Positions 44,858-58,396 of a stretch of DNA of 64,000 bases are shown here, one piece after another. Each line of letters starts with the position of its first letter. The first letter of the stretch is position 1. The notes beneath the pieces are model-generated. The model was not told where the DNA came from, did not search any database, and saw nothing but the letters and a program-made list of their open reading frames with translations. The stretch is from Allomyces arbusculus (Eukaryota > Blastocladiomycota > Blastocladiomycetes > Blastocladiales > Blastocladiaceae), in contig JADHYV010000049.1 in assembly GCA_027604705.1 (NCBI GenBank), positions 102,519 through 166,518 on the forward strand, read 5' to 3'. The position numbers and the translations under genes are program-made.

Positions 44858-45561
44858 ATGGTCCGGCAACTCAAGCACCACGAGCAAAAACTGCTCAAGA
44901 AGGTCGACTTTCTGCAATGGAAGAACGAAAACAACCTGCGCGAGATCCAAGTGATGCGCCGCTACCACATTCAAAAACGCGAAGACTACACCAAGTACAA
45001 CCGTCTGTGCGGCCAGATTCGCCAGCTCGCGCACCGCATCTCGCTGCTCGACGCGCGTGACCCTTTCAAGGCCCACAAGACCGACGCGCTCCTCACCAAG
45101 CTCTACAACATGGGCTTCTTGCCGACGAAGAAGGCGCTGAGCCAGTGCGAAAAGATGACCGTGTCGGCCGTGTGCCGGTACGTTCTTTTTCACGGCAGAG
45201 CCGTGGTGACGGTGACGAGTGCGGTACGCTGACGCGAGCCGATTTGCTTTACCGTAGACGGCGCTTGCCGATCGTCATGGTGCGGCTCAAGATGGCCGAG
45301 ACGGTCAGGGAAGCTGTCACGTTTGTCGAGCAAGGGCGTACGTATCGCATCGTCACTTTGTGCACTCCGCACGTTTTACGGCAACCCACCACCGCCATGT
45401 CCATTTCACCAGATATTCGCGTCGGCCCGCAAGTCGTGACCGACCCGGCCTTCCTCGTCACGCGCAACTTTGAAGACTTTATCACCTGGGTCGACACGTC
45501 CAAGATCAAGCGCAAGATTATGAAGTACAATGACAAGCTCGACGACTTTGACCTGTTGTAG
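44858..45561 (+). CDS. IMP3: U3 snoRNP protein Imp3
   Basis: Three exons: 44858-45177, 45258-45337 and 45413-45561; 182 residues (family about 183). The product starts [20 protein letters not shown], continues with [20 protein letters not shown] and [18 protein letters not shown], and then has the S4-like RNA-binding region ([40 protein letters not shown]), ending [17 protein letters not shown]. Imp3 is a core component of the U3 snoRNP/Mpp10 complex in the SSU processome and helps U3 pair with pre-rRNA. Both junctions restore the S4-domain reading, which fixes the exon borders. Utp18, another SSU processome member, is at 21-23 kb. Confidence 0.96.
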
Positions 45562-46631
45562 CCGACCTGGCCACACACCGCCGGTGGGTCGGCCGGTTGG
45601 GCGGGTTGCGGGGCACGGCGCGTCGAGGCGAGCTCTTGGGAGTGTCATTTCGTTTTTTTACTTTTGTTTTTTCGTCTCGACGCGCGCTCTTGTGTAATCT
45701 TTTTGCTGTTCTTGTTGTTTCTGCCACGCCACAGCCTCCCATCCCGCAACCGTCTCCACTCCTTGGATGCCGTCGCGCACGCGTGCCTCGCGCCCTCCTT
45801 TCCTTCCCCTTCCCCCGCCTTGGTTCCGCTGTCGCGCGCACCTGATGCGCGGACAGCGTCTTGTACAGTCACGTCCTCGTCCGTCAAACAAAGAACCCAC
45901 TTGTCTCGTGAGGCCTTCATTTTCGCGCTGTTGACATCGTTTGTGCCGCGGATGCGTCGGTCCGCCTTCAGCAAACCCAGGGAGCTCCCCTTGCAAAGTT
46001 CAAAATCCAGGACTGGCGACGCGATCTGCGTGCCAGGCACGTGTGGCGAAGATTTTGTCTCGCGTCCAGCAGCAAGCCAACGATAAGCGCGCTGTGGCAC
46101 TCTGATCACAAAAGCACTAATCTTGTGCTCGCCCTGCGCGTCTCCCAACCCCGCGCAAAGCGCGTCCCACATGGCGGCCGATCCGAAAAGATGCGCACCA
46201 AGGGCGGTCGGATAACCCTTTTTTGTCCTGCGTGCGGCCCACCGTTGCTGCGCGCCCAACGCCCAATGCGCGTCAACGTGCGTCAACGTGCAGCTCGCCC
46301 CCGCACGCTTGGGTCGTGCGCCATGAGAACCGTACTTTTGTGAGCGGATTAGCACATCGATTAACGCTAGCCGGCGGCCCAAGACTCCAGCGCGGCGCAC
46401 TCGAACAACGCCGCTCGTGGGGAGACGGGTGCGCCGATACGTGCAGGGCCGCACGCCAGAGGGAAAGCGAACAAGCACGTTGCTGTAATCTCGCCGCATG
46501 TCGCCGCGATGGGCGCGCCCCGGCCGCGAGCCGCAGACGCGCCGGCCCGCTCGCAAGCGAGTTGTTGGGCGCGCGCGTCTTCCCCACCTTGAGCTCGTTT
46601 CGAAACGCGCGCCTGGCTCGTCGTGCACGGG

Positions 46632-46638
46632 TATAAAT
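46632..46638 (+). promoter_or_regulatory. TATA box of the CNBD-dehydrogenase gene
   Basis: TATAAAT, about 200 bp upstream of the ATG at 46836. Confidence 0.6.
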
Positions 46639-46704
46639 GCCGGCCGCACCCCGCGCGCCCGTTCTTGCTCTCCATCCTCATCTTCAAACGGAGCCTCGAC
46701 GATC

Positions 46705-46721
46705 TTCTCTCTCTCTCTCTC
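46705..46721 (+). repeat. (CT)n run in the 5' leader
   Basis: Eight CT dinucleotides between the TATA box and the start codon; pyrimidine-rich leaders are common near fungal transcription starts. Confidence 0.7.
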
Positions 46722-46835
46722 GTCGATCCGGCTCGTCTTCACGCATCATTCACCATCACCACGCTGCCCGCTCGTTCCCGCGCCGGCACCAACCCTTCTT
46801 CTTCACGCACGCATCTCTCCTCGTCCACCACCACT

Positions 46836-48533
46836 ATGACCCCACCGCCCAACGTCATGACCGAGTCGTCGGCGCCCGCAACGGCCGATCCCAAGCAAGC
46901 CGCGCAGCTCACGGCCGGCACGCCCGCGGCGATTGCCCAAGTGCTCGCGCGCAACCCTTACTTTTCGTCGCTGACGGACGCGCAGCGCACGCAGGTCGCT
47001 GGCGCGTTTGAGCCCGTCAAGGTGGCCGAAGGCACGCGCGTGATCACCGAGGGCCAGACGCCCGAAGTGTTTTTGATCTTGGTGCACGGCGAATTGGACG
47101 TGATTGCCGCCAGCGGCAAGCGCGCGACGCTGCACCCCTACGACTACTGCGGGTTCAAAAACCTTTTTGGGGACGCGCGCGCCGCGCACTCGATTGTGGC
47201 CGCCAACCGCACCTGCTTGCTCTACCAGCTGCACCGCGCCAAGTTCACGGCCGTCCTGCGCGACCACCCGGACGTGATGATGGCCATGTTGCCGGCGCTC
47301 GCCATGCATGTGCCCGACTCGATTGACGCGCTGTCGAGCAAGCCGAGCAAGGAGGCGGCGTCCGCGGCCACGACCGCGGGGGATACCTCGACGTCGACGT
47401 CGCCGATTGACCGCGCGCTGCCCGCGGACCGGGCGCGGTTCGTGGTCAAGGTATTTGACGCCAAGCACTACCAGATCAAGTACTTTGAAGAGCAGAATGA
47501 GGCGTTTGGGTACCATCTCGACTTTATCGAGTCCAAGCTGACACCCGAGACGGTGCACCTGTGCGAGGGCGCGCACGCCGTGTGCACGTTCGTGCACGAC
47601 TCGGTCACGCGCGAGGTCGCCGACAAGCTCGCGCACGAGTACGGGATTCGGCTCGTGGCGTTCCGATGTGCCGGGTTTGACGCGTGCGATGTCAAGGCGT
47701 GCGACGAAATGGGCGTCTCGGTGGTCCGGGTCCCGAGTTACTCGCCCGCCGCGATTGCTGAGCACGCGGCGGCCATGATGCTCTCGCTCAACCGCAAGCT
47801 CAACTGGGCATCGGCGCGCGTGCACACGGGCGATTTCTCGCTCGATGGCCTCGTTGGGTTTGATATCAAGGGCAAGACGATCGGCGTGATTGGGACCGGC
47901 AAGATTGGCGCGTGCTTTGTGCAGATTGCGCTCGGGTTTGGGGCCAAGGTCTTGTGTCACGATGTCTACAAGAACCCGGCCCTGCTCGCCAACCCACAGG
48001 TGCAGTACGTCGAAATGGACACGCTGCTCGCGCAGTCGGATATCATTTCGCTGCACGCGCCGCTGCTGCCCGATACGTTCCACTTGATCAATGCAACGAC
48101 GCTCGCCAAGATGAAGCGCGGTGTTATGATCTTGAACACGTCCCGCGGACCGCTGATCGACACGCCGGCCCTCATTGAAGCCCTGAAGACGGGCCAGGTC
48201 GGCTCGTGCGGCCTGGACGTTGTAGAAGGAGAGAATTCTTACTTCTATGGCACGTTTTTTTTTCGATTTCATCACGTTGGAGGTGTTGGGCGATGTGGGA
48301 TTTCGATGCTGACCAACTTGCGCCTTGCAGAGAACCACTCGGACAAAATCGTCACAAACGACAACATCGCGCGGTTGCTCGCCTTCCAGCAGAACGTGAT
48401 CATTACCGCGCACCAGGCCTACTTGACCCAAGAAGCCCTGCGCGAGATCGCCACCACGACGCTGCGCAACGTCTCCGAGTTCCATCAAGGCAAGCGCATG
48501 AAGGGGCTCGCCAACTCGGTCAACTCGGTCTAG
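46836..48533 (+). CDS. D-lactate-dehydrogenase-like 2-hydroxyacid dehydrogenase with N-terminal cNMP-binding fold
   Basis: Exons 46836-48249 and 48331-48533; 538 residues when the 81-nt GC-AG intron is removed. Residues 41-145 read as a cyclic-nucleotide-binding fold: NPYFSSLTDAQRTQVAGAFE, VAEGTRVITEGQTPEVFLIL, HGELDVIA, then YCGFKNLFGDARAAHSIVA and a C-terminal helix KFTAVLRDHP. Residues 202-538 are a D-isomer 2-hydroxyacid dehydrogenase of the LdhA type: VKVFDAKHYQIKYFEEQNEA, LVAFRCAGFD, RVPSYSPAAIAEHAAAMML, NAD motif GVIGTGKIG (350-358), SDIISLHAPLLPDTFHLI, NTSRGPLIDT (catalytic Arg), GLDVVEGE (Glu) and TAHQAYLT (catalytic His499). It should interconvert pyruvate and D-lactate or a related 2-keto acid using NADH. 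The phosphate-binding cassette lacks the usual FGE Glu, so ligand binding is uncertain. The first of two in-frame ATGs is taken (MTPPPN). Confidence 0.88.
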   Translation: MTPPPNVMTESSAPATADPKQAAQLTAGTPAAIAQVLARNPYFSSLTDAQRTQVAGAFEPVKVAEGTRVITEGQTPEVFLILVHGELDVIAASGKRATLHPYDYCGFKNLFGDARAAHSIVAANRTCLLYQLHRAKFTAVLRDHPDVMMAMLPALAMHVPDSIDALSSKPSKEAASAATTAGDTSTSTSPIDRALPADRARFVVKVFDAKHYQIKYFEEQNEAFGYHLDFIESKLTPETVHLCEGAHAVCTFVHDSVTREVADKLAHEYGIRLVAFRCAGFDACDVKACDEMGVSVVRVPSYSPAAIAEHAAAMMLSLNRKLNWASARVHTGDFSLDGLVGFDIKGKTIGVIGTGKIGACFVQIALGFGAKVLCHDVYKNPALLANPQVQYVEMDTLLAQSDIISLHAPLLPDTFHLINATTLAKMKRGVMILNTSRGPLIDTPALIEALKTGQVGSCGLDVVEGENSYFYGTFFFRFHHVGGVGRCGISMLTNLRLAENHSDKIVTNDNIARLLAFQQNVIITAHQAYLTQEALREIATTTLRNVSEFHQGKRMKGLANSVNSV

Positions 48534-49679
48534 GTCTCGAGCGGCAACAGGTCGGAGGTGGGATAAGTTGAGTCCCAATTACCGTTGCAGTTCAAGGCGA
48601 GTGCGCACGGGCCGGGCCGGGTCGTGTTGAGTTTGAAATGGAGCGGATTCGACTCCGCGATTGTAAATAGTTTTCGTTCCTTTTATCTCGTCGCTTAATT
48701 ACCTTTCATTTGCTGAGATCCACGACTCTTTCGGGAATTTGCTGTTTGGCCTGCTGAGCGGACGCGAGTGCAAGGAGCGCACGATGGACGCTCGGGCCCA
48801 TTCTCGGGAACGTTGTAGTGGTATGTTAGGGCTCATGGGCTTGGAGGCCGCCTTGTAATCCGTCGCAAACGTGTCCGCCTAACGTCCTGTTCGATGCGTC
48901 GGTTGATCGCGGCGCGATGGACTGGGCACTTGGTGCCGCGTCCCCGCTGTGTTTTAGTGGTCAATTTCGATCAATTCGGTCCTCCACTTCGTTTAGTTCA
49001 AGAATATGGCCCACAATTGCGCCACCAGTGACTTGATTCTTCAAAACCCCGTGCCTTGGGTGAAGCTTGACCGAGTCCGGGGCTTCGGCTTTGCTCAATG
49101 GTGTTTTGGGATTAATCTGCAGGTTGCGGCAGAGCCCTCACATGCCCGCTGACAACGCCGATCGCACGCCTCAACGCGTTCGTTCTGAGGGGTCGCGTCG
49201 ATCACGGGTGAAGCTGGAACGGAGTCGCGCTCGACCGTCCTTCCTCTTCTCCTCGCGCTCCACCATCCCCCTTCCTCTCCTTGCGCTCCCATTTTCTCCT
49301 CGCGCTTCCCACGCCCCCCACGAACCGTTCACTGTCGACCACGACGGCGACGTGCACGCGCGTCGCCGAACCAACCGCGACGCCCCGTCCGCCACGTCGT
49401 CGAACTTCAATGGAACCCACAACATGGACGACTTTCGCGCGCTGCGCATCTGATGGCCTCTCTGAGGCCAAGGGCAATGAACCAATCGCGACTGCCGATA
49501 GCAGCAACCTTGTGCCCGGTGCGACGGCCACGGCCGCGACGGCTGCAGCGAGCAGCGCTGGTGCAAAGGATCTCTTGGTCCTGTCGCAAGGGCAAAAGGT
49601 GTTTGTCAGTGCATATCAGCCCAAATACGGTCGTTCAGGGAAAACATGGGCTCATTTCCCGTCCCCATTTGAATTGTCC
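48534..49679. other. region downstream of the dehydrogenase gene
   Basis: About 1.15 kb, less GC-rich than the flanking genes, with no conserved frame. A plus-strand frame of 211 codons at 49281-49916 overlaps the DUF6604-like gene in antisense and is not considered real. Confidence 0.4.
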
Positions 49680-51482
49680 CTAGTGTCCCTTGTCGAAGCG
49701 ATCAAGCTGCAGGCTGAGCAGGCTGAATCGGAGCAAGTCATGCTCGCTGTTGACCACTTTGCCGACAAACTCGAGCAAGACGACAAGATCAATGCGCGCC
49801 CCACGACGGAGCACCACGCCCGCTGCGGACGTCGGCGTCAAGTTGAGCGCGTCGAGAATAGGCTGGAGCGAGCGACCCGAGAAGTTGGCATCCGCCTCGT
49901 CGGGCCGCAAAGGTGACACGACACCTGTTGTCATCAAGTCTTCCACGACTTGCCGGATGCGAGCGACCAGACGCGACGACGCGCCGAGCGAGGGAGTGAT
50001 GCGCGAGTGACCGACATAACGGTCCCGGAACAGCACCGCGGTGTAGGACCGCGAGTTCAGGTGCCGTTCGCCACCATGCATTGCCATTATCTGCTCGCCA
50101 TAGCGCGAGTACTGCACACCTGCGCCAGGACCTGGAGCAAGCACAAAATTCGCACTGCTCCCACGCCGTCTTCAATTCAGGAGATTGGGTCCAGTTGTCC
50201 AGAATGGACGCACCAGCATGGTCATCAGAATCTGCAAAGGAAACTGGAAGACGAGCCAACAGGGCAAGTGTCAGAAGAAACGCGGAATCATGCAGCCAAT
50301 GGAGATCAGGGTCACATCAGGATCGAAACCCAATTCCATGTCACCGTGCACGCTGTGTACACGGTAAACTGAGGACGTCCGTAACATGATGGCAAGTTCA
50401 GGCATGGCCAGAATCGGATCAGACTTGATGAGCTGGTCCTCGTGGTTACGCACAGGATCGAGCGCCATGCTCGTGACGAGCCAGGCCGTCATCAGGTCAA
50501 GCTCGCCACTGCGAAGCTTGACCCACGTCTCCGTGACGTGCTCACAGATCTTGCCGAGCTCGCGAAAAAAATCGTCGACAACAAATTGAGCGTCCAGAAT
50601 GTCACACTCAGGCTCGCACACGACGTGCAGCAGCATTGGCAGGGAAGGTGTCGATGACGTCAAAGCAGCGGCAACAGACGGCACACCAGTCGCAGTATCG
50701 TAGATATCAAGAGACTCTTTGCCGTTATTGGCGTCGGTCACGTTGTTGAGCTCCGACGGAGCAGTAAATCGGTTTGTGAGCAATTCAATGTCAATGGCAG
50801 TGCTCACACTCGATTTGCGTTCTCGGACAGTCGAAACGGCCGGACAGAGCGGCGCCAGAATGACAACGACACGCTTGAGAACCGAAATGAAAGGTTCGTG
50901 CTGCGAGTCCTGCTCAGCGTCGTTCGTCGACTTCATGCAAGCGTCAGTACCGCGGAACCACTTGGTGCATGCGCGGCGCTCGCGAATCGTGCATAATGTC
51001 CACCGCAAGACCGACGTGGGCACGACAACCGCCGCGTCCGCGATTTCTCGGCAAGTAGCACTAGCGGTTGACTCCCACAACGACGTGCGTTTCCTTCGAG
51101 TCCGTCTGGCCGCTGTTTCGCGCCGTGCCCGTGCGAGAGCTGTTGGAGGGCAGTGGTGCTTCCTGCTCACCCGCGCGCTCGGCCGCTTTGCGAGTTTTGT
51201 GCTTGGGGTTACGCGGCATCGAGGTCGGACGGGTCGACTTGGCGGGCACCACCTCCACCTTTGATTGAGCTGCGCAAGACAGCGAGAGGACAACCTGATC
51301 GACTCGGCCGTCGTCACGAGCCACATCGTGAGGTTGTTCGTATCGGCCTTGTAGGTTTTGTAATTTTCGAAGAGAAATTGCGGAAGACGCTGCTGCGGGC
51401 TGTTGCTTGACGTGTTGGCGGCCCCTGGTACCGGGTCGCCCGGAAATGGGCCAGATGCATTGCTGTCGGTCGTGGCCATCAT
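49680..51482 (-). pseudogene. DUF6604-like gene, probably decayed (copy 1)
   Basis: Starting at 51482 (MMATTDSNAS) the frame reads LPQFLFENYKTYKADTNNLT and MWLVTTA, which resembles the start of fungal DUF6604 proteins. The following Lys-rich linker (KAAERAGEQEAPLPSNS) is in another frame, ending HVVVGVNR; then the first frame resumes with VVPTSVLRWTLCTIRERRAC and continues to GFDPDV near 50310. After an intron-like gap the coding trace goes on as GGERHLNSRSYTAVLFRDRY, ARIRQVVEDLMTTGVVSPL and LRRGARIDLVVLLEFVGKVV to a stop at 49680. A 59-bp intron could explain the first frame change, but I found none for the second, and the 3' end is shorter than copy 2. DUF6604 proteins are fungal, of unknown function. 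Family call is from memory. Confidence 0.45.
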
Positions 51483-52396
51483 TGCGGCAAGTTGGTGGAG
51501 GATTTTGCACGTCCAGGAGCAGGAAAGGATGAGGTATAAAATACCGGAGCAGTCTCACTCACGCCATCATGAAGCTCCTTGGTTGACGCGCGTGTGAGAA
51601 GAAAGTGCCTTCGCAGACAAACAGGAGCTCAATGAAAAGATGGAGAGAGAGAGCCGTCCGAAGAAATGGGTGAGAAAGACATACTTTCATGTAAGGGGGA
51701 TGATTTTATCGCAAGTGACAAAAAGCAGCATGTCTTCTGGTTGGTGCTGTTGGGAACTCCACTCACAGTGCCACCGCATGCTAAGATCCTTTCGTGTGTC
51801 TGACCCCCGCAAGCTTTCTTCAGTCGACAATCTGATATATTGAGGAACTAATGGACATGGATCTGCTGCTGCGCGCGGCATGTGCTGATACCTTGGTGTT
51901 GTGGGTGATCCTGTTGCATCGATTGTTTTGTCTCCATTCTTCCCGCGTCGGGCTGGATTGCTCCCCGCTCCCTAGGGTTGTAGTCAGGGTATCAAGTCCT
52001 CCCATGAAATGGAAGCGATTTGACTCTCAAACCGGGCATCTATATCTAAAGTCAACGGTTGGCTGGAAACACGCTGATCCTTGCCCGCTAGAGCCGCCCG
52101 TTGTTTCTGGATTGCAGACTTCGGCGCGAACGGCTTTCCTCGCAACAACTCCCATTTTGCTCACAGCCAGCAGCTCCTGGTATCCTCGGTCGCTCTTGCT
52201 TGCGGTGCATGTAAAATACGCTCGTCGATCCGCGTTGCTCCCTCCATCAAAGTTCCCGAAACTTGATGAGATGCTAAAAATTCCACTAATCCAAGAGTAC
52301 CCTCCAATTAGGTCGACTGAACTATCAAGACTCTGGCCACCAACTGCTTGGACAGCAAGAGACACTCAAATTTCAGGGGCCAGAAATGACCGTCAT
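51483..52396. other. between the two DUF6604-like copies
   Basis: Lower-GC stretch. On the minus strand broken fragments such as LIGGYSWISGIFSIS are visible; they may be the 3' continuation of copy 2 but are interrupted by stops. Nothing intact. Confidence 0.35.
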
Positions 52397-53170
52397 TCAT
52401 ATCCTCGTTTCCAAAACCTCACCGCACCTCTCAGTAAGCCCCGGCCGCGCGCAGCTGTGCCATGATGTCGAGGCACTTGCCGCTGTTTTCGGCTGCCCAC
52501 ATGCGGAGACAGTCGACCACTTTACGCACCGCTTTGCCCAATGCCGCGAGCTGTTGTGGTTCTCGCCTGGACCAATACTAATCCTTAATGAACCAGCCGA
52601 CAATAATCGTCGCGCCAAGTCATAGTACTCGCGATTGGGGTCAGGAAACCGTTTGGTGATGTTCTTAACCTTGTCGGTCAGCGGCTCCTTGAGCAGCTTG
52701 ATGCAGCGCACATGCATGCCCAGCACGTCAAAGCGCAGCAGGTCGCGCTCACTGGCTACGACGTGGCCGACAAAGCAGCACCTGAACCATGCGCTCACCG
52801 CGCCGCAGCGACTTGCCCTCTGCGGATGTGGGCGTGAGGTTGAGCGCGACGAAGGTGCTGAAGGGACCGGCCCGGGAAATTGGCATCAGACTCATCAAGC
52901 CGTGCTGTCGACACAACACCCGTCGTCATCAGGTCCTCCATGATGTGCCAGATCTGGGCGACGAGACGCGATGATGAGCTCAGCGACGATGCCCGCGCGC
53001 AGGCCCAAGATACCGATCGCGAAACAAAAAACTGTCGTGTAGGAACGAGAGAGACTTCAGGTGCAGCTCACCGCCACGCTTTCGGACAACATGATCATGG
53101 CGCGGTATGCGTGGCGGCCCATGGACGAAGCCAGGAGCGGAGTAGCAATGGCAGGGTGGACTGGTCCTGA
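52397..53170 (-). pseudogene. DUF6604-like paralog fragment (copy 2)
   Basis: DNA at 52740-53130 aligns by eye over about 400 bp with copy 1 at 49730-50140 in the same orientation (for example ctctgcggatgtgggcgtga versus gctgcggacgtcggcgtcaa). The protein traces correspond: GGELHLKSLSF...FRDRYLG versus GGERHLNSRSY...FRDRYVG, and MEDLMTTGVVS versus VEDLMTTGVVS. Copy 2 then continues further (VVASERDLLRFDVLGMHVRC, KEPLTDKVKNITKRFPDPNR), but frames change several times. No 5' part with the KADT...WL motif was found near it. It is best read as a decayed tandem duplicate. Confidence 0.45.
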
Positions 53171-53764
53171 CATGATCAACAACATTATTCATTTTGCTTT
53201 CTTGGATTGAAGCACTCTAGTATTTGGCTGGTTCTATTGCGATAAAGGCAGAAACAAATGACCTGGTCTGCATGCATGTTCTTCTACCACACGTTCAGCA
53301 CCTGCGTGAAGTGTCACCGGTAGTTGATTTGACTTGGCCAACGAGCCACTTGACGTGGAGTTGACGCGCGCAAAGCACAAGTCGAGAATGTCCATGCCTA
53401 GACTGCAACAAAAGCCGGTCGGAGACCTGGCGTCGGAGCAGCTGGGTGAGTGCATTTGATCGTCTGGTCCCGCCCTCCTGCACGTTTGACACTTTCCGGA
53501 GTGTCCCAGATCAGTTCGATGTTTTCCGCCGGATATCCAGGTCGATCCCATTGGTATTTATCGCAAGGGAACAGAAAGTCTGCGTTGCCGCTCTCACGTT
53601 TGCTCGCACTGCTGGTGGTCTGCAGCATTGCGTTGCCATCTCGGACGCGACGACAACGTCGACAAACCAAAGTACAATACCACGACGCACAACAATCCGT
53701 ACAAACACATCACAAAGCAATGTCGCATCTCCTCCGACCATCGCACACACCATATCCACAAAAA
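53171..53764. other. downstream of the PAK gene
   Basis: About 590 bp with short unsupported frames; includes the PAK 3' end. Confidence 0.35.
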
Positions 53765-56171
<2,407 letters not shown>

Positions 56172-57393
56172 GGTCGTTGTTGTCGTGTTGGAGGTTGTCA
56201 AGAACGAGTCGCCAATCGACTGCGAGAGCCCACCGAGTACGGCAGGGCACGCACACGAGTTGGGGACGGGGCCCGACGGGTAGCGCGGGCCAGTGATCGC
56301 GCCGACGGGCAGGAGCGAGAGCGACGCCGCGGCTGCCGCGGACGCCGGCGGCTTGGACGGTGGAGCGTCGCGCGTCAGGGCGAAAGAGAGAAGAGGGGGG
56401 CGGGTCCAGCTCGCTGAACGAGCGTCACCACGCCACCCACGAACAACGAGGTCCGAGCGTTCGAGCCGAAGCGAGTTGAGGTTGTCGACGACCCGAGGAG
56501 CCGAGCTTGACGCGCTGTGGTCACCGCACCGGACAACAGCTTGCAGGAGCGCAGAGGGCGTTGAGCACGCGGCCACGGGTCGGTTCGTCCGTTCCGGGAA
56601 AGCGACGCAAGAACGGCGTCGCGGGAGAGAAAGAGCGAGAAGCGCGCGGTAGCGATGACGAGCAGGACGAACGCCGACTAGCAGGCTCAAACGAGGTGGC
56701 GCGTCTTGAAGGTGAGGGGTCGGCTAGGAGCCCCCTTGGCCCTTGGCACTTGGCTGACCGGGCGGGGCGGAGCGTGCAGGTGGACTGATCGTGCGACAGG
56801 GCCGCCACTCGGTGATGGCAGTCGTGTTCCTTGGCGCCGCGGTCCAATGCGCGCACTTGGAGCGCAGCGGTGCGCGCGTCTAGAGTCGGCCGGGGACAGT
56901 GCGGGGGTCCAACCTGTCGTGCGATGGCACAGTTCGATGAAGCCGTGGTGATTGTTGAACGTGGTGGTGGTGGTTCTCCAGCGCGAGAGACGGGGAGGAC
57001 AGGCAGTCACCGTTCGCGGCAGCTACGGTGGCTTGCCTGTGGCGACGCGCACCCGGAATGGTAAGTGCCTGATCCGGTGCGTGGCGCTGTCCTGTGCGGT
57101 GGATCGCTCACGTGGATGTCGTTCAAGTGCCCGAAGGTTTGGCCGGCCGGGCGATCGGTGCCTTGATCAACGCCCCCAGCTCGCTTCAGACTCATCGGTG
57201 GGCGTGAACGGCAACGCACGGGCGACTCTTTCATGCCGACCGAGGAACAGAGCTGCTGGGGGAGAACAGGCGCGCTTGCTGCAATCGGCATTATTAAGTC
57301 TTTCTTGCTCTTCTTTCGCCCACCTACTCCCAGCTTTTGCAGCGACCGGCCAGCCTGTTAGAGCCAACGACGAGCACCATTGATTTCGATATC
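56172..57393. other. divergent promoter region (PAK / GNAT-like gene)
   Basis: About 1.2 kb. The first 520 bp on the PAK side are free of stops in the PAK frame, which is likely a long leader; no other feature seen. Confidence 0.4.
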
Positions 57394-58396
57394 ATGTCCA
57401 CGGCATCCAAACCAACGCTGAAGCGGCCGCGCTGCTTGACCGGCACCGTGGCCTGCGATTCAGTCGAAGTCGACGTCTATCCGTGGGAAGGCGGCATGGT
57501 CATGGTATGTGGCCAAACAATTACTGCCCACCACTACAACATCGGAAACACTTTTGCTCACTCCACCGGCTCCGTTCACCCACGTCTAGACGGAGCTCAT
57601 CGCCTCGCTGCGCCCTTTCTTCACACTGACGCGCGAGGCGACTTGGAACTCGTCGCTCGAATGGATTGAAAACTACTTCGAGTCGCATCGTCGCGGATTC
57701 CGCACGATCTACGTCGCGTGGGTCCCCGCCGACACGGCCCGCGCGCAATTGTCCGCCTTTCTCGCCGCGCACGGACCCAAAGGAATCATTTGCATCGAGA
57801 CTGACGAGCCGCTCGATGTCGACGTCGAGGACCTCATCACGGCCAACGGCCAAGTCCTGTCCGTGCCCGCGACGAACACGTCCTACTGGCCCATCGGCAC
57901 GATTGCCGTTGACTGGGACAACACCGACTATGCGTCGTCCATTTTCGGTGGGCTCGAGCAGGCGCGCGGCCTGTACAGTTGCCGCGCGACGGGCGTCGCT
58001 GCCATTTCCGTCCTCGCGATCCCTCCGCCGTTCCAGGGTCGCGGGTACGCCAAGGCGCTGCTCGACTTTTCCGAGCAGTACGCAGCGGGCCGGCTCGGCG
58101 CGCCTCCGCGCCCGCCCGCACCCTATGAACTCGGCGAGAGTGAGGACGAAGTCGTACCCGCGCGCATGCCGGTGCGCAAGCTCGCACTGCACACGTCGTT
58201 CCGCGATAAGCGCAACAACCGGATATATCAGCGCCGCGGATACACGAAAACGTTTGTTCATGACCAAGGGTGGGGGCTCGCGCAGTTTTACGTCAAGGAC
58301 TATGTCGAGGAGCCGCTGCCGGCCGAAGTCGAGGCGCTTTTGGCAGGTGCCGCTGGCACTCGTGAGGGCGATGGGTCTGAGCAAGCAGTATTGTGA
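57394..58396 (+). CDS. GNAT-like acetyltransferase domain protein
   Basis: Two exons, 57394-57504 and 57590-58396 (intron 85 bp with GTATGT donor); 305 residues. Start MSTASKPTLKRPRCLTGTVA. The C-terminal half contains ATGVAAISVLAIPPPFQGRG followed by YAKALLDFSEQYA: a beta-strand then Q-x-R-G-x-A, the acetyl-CoA pyrophosphate-binding motif A of GNAT enzymes, and later KRNNRIYQRRGYTKTFV, like the N-x-x-x-Y-x-x-x-GF motif B. The N-terminal half (LTREATWNSSLEWIENYFES, IYVAWVPADTARAQLSAFLA) may be a second, degenerate GNAT half. Substrate is unknown. No targeting signal is evident. Confidence 0.6.

Larger units (their letters stand above)
45562..46835. other. IMP3 3' region and promoter/leader of the dehydrogenase fusion gene
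   Basis: About 1.27 kb. The left part is the IMP3 3' end (T-rich at 45650-45730). The right part contains a TATA box and a CT-rich leader (listed). A 365-codon minus-strand frame across it has no conserved content. Confidence 0.5.

Noticed and set aside
45645-46742. 365-codon minus-strand frame between IMP3 and the dehydrogenase gene
   Set aside because: No family signature, covers the promoter and TATA box of the plus-strand gene, basic and low-complexity at its end.
46803-48578. 591-codon minus-strand open frame
   Set aside because: Antisense shadow of the CNBD-dehydrogenase gene.
49281-49916. 211-codon plus-strand frame
   Set aside because: Right half is antisense to the DUF6604-like coding trace, which has a paralog; left half is low complexity.
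56172-56690. N-terminal extension of the PAK frame
   Set aside because: Open but without an ATG before MLGSDDHD and without conserved sequence; treated as 5' leader.
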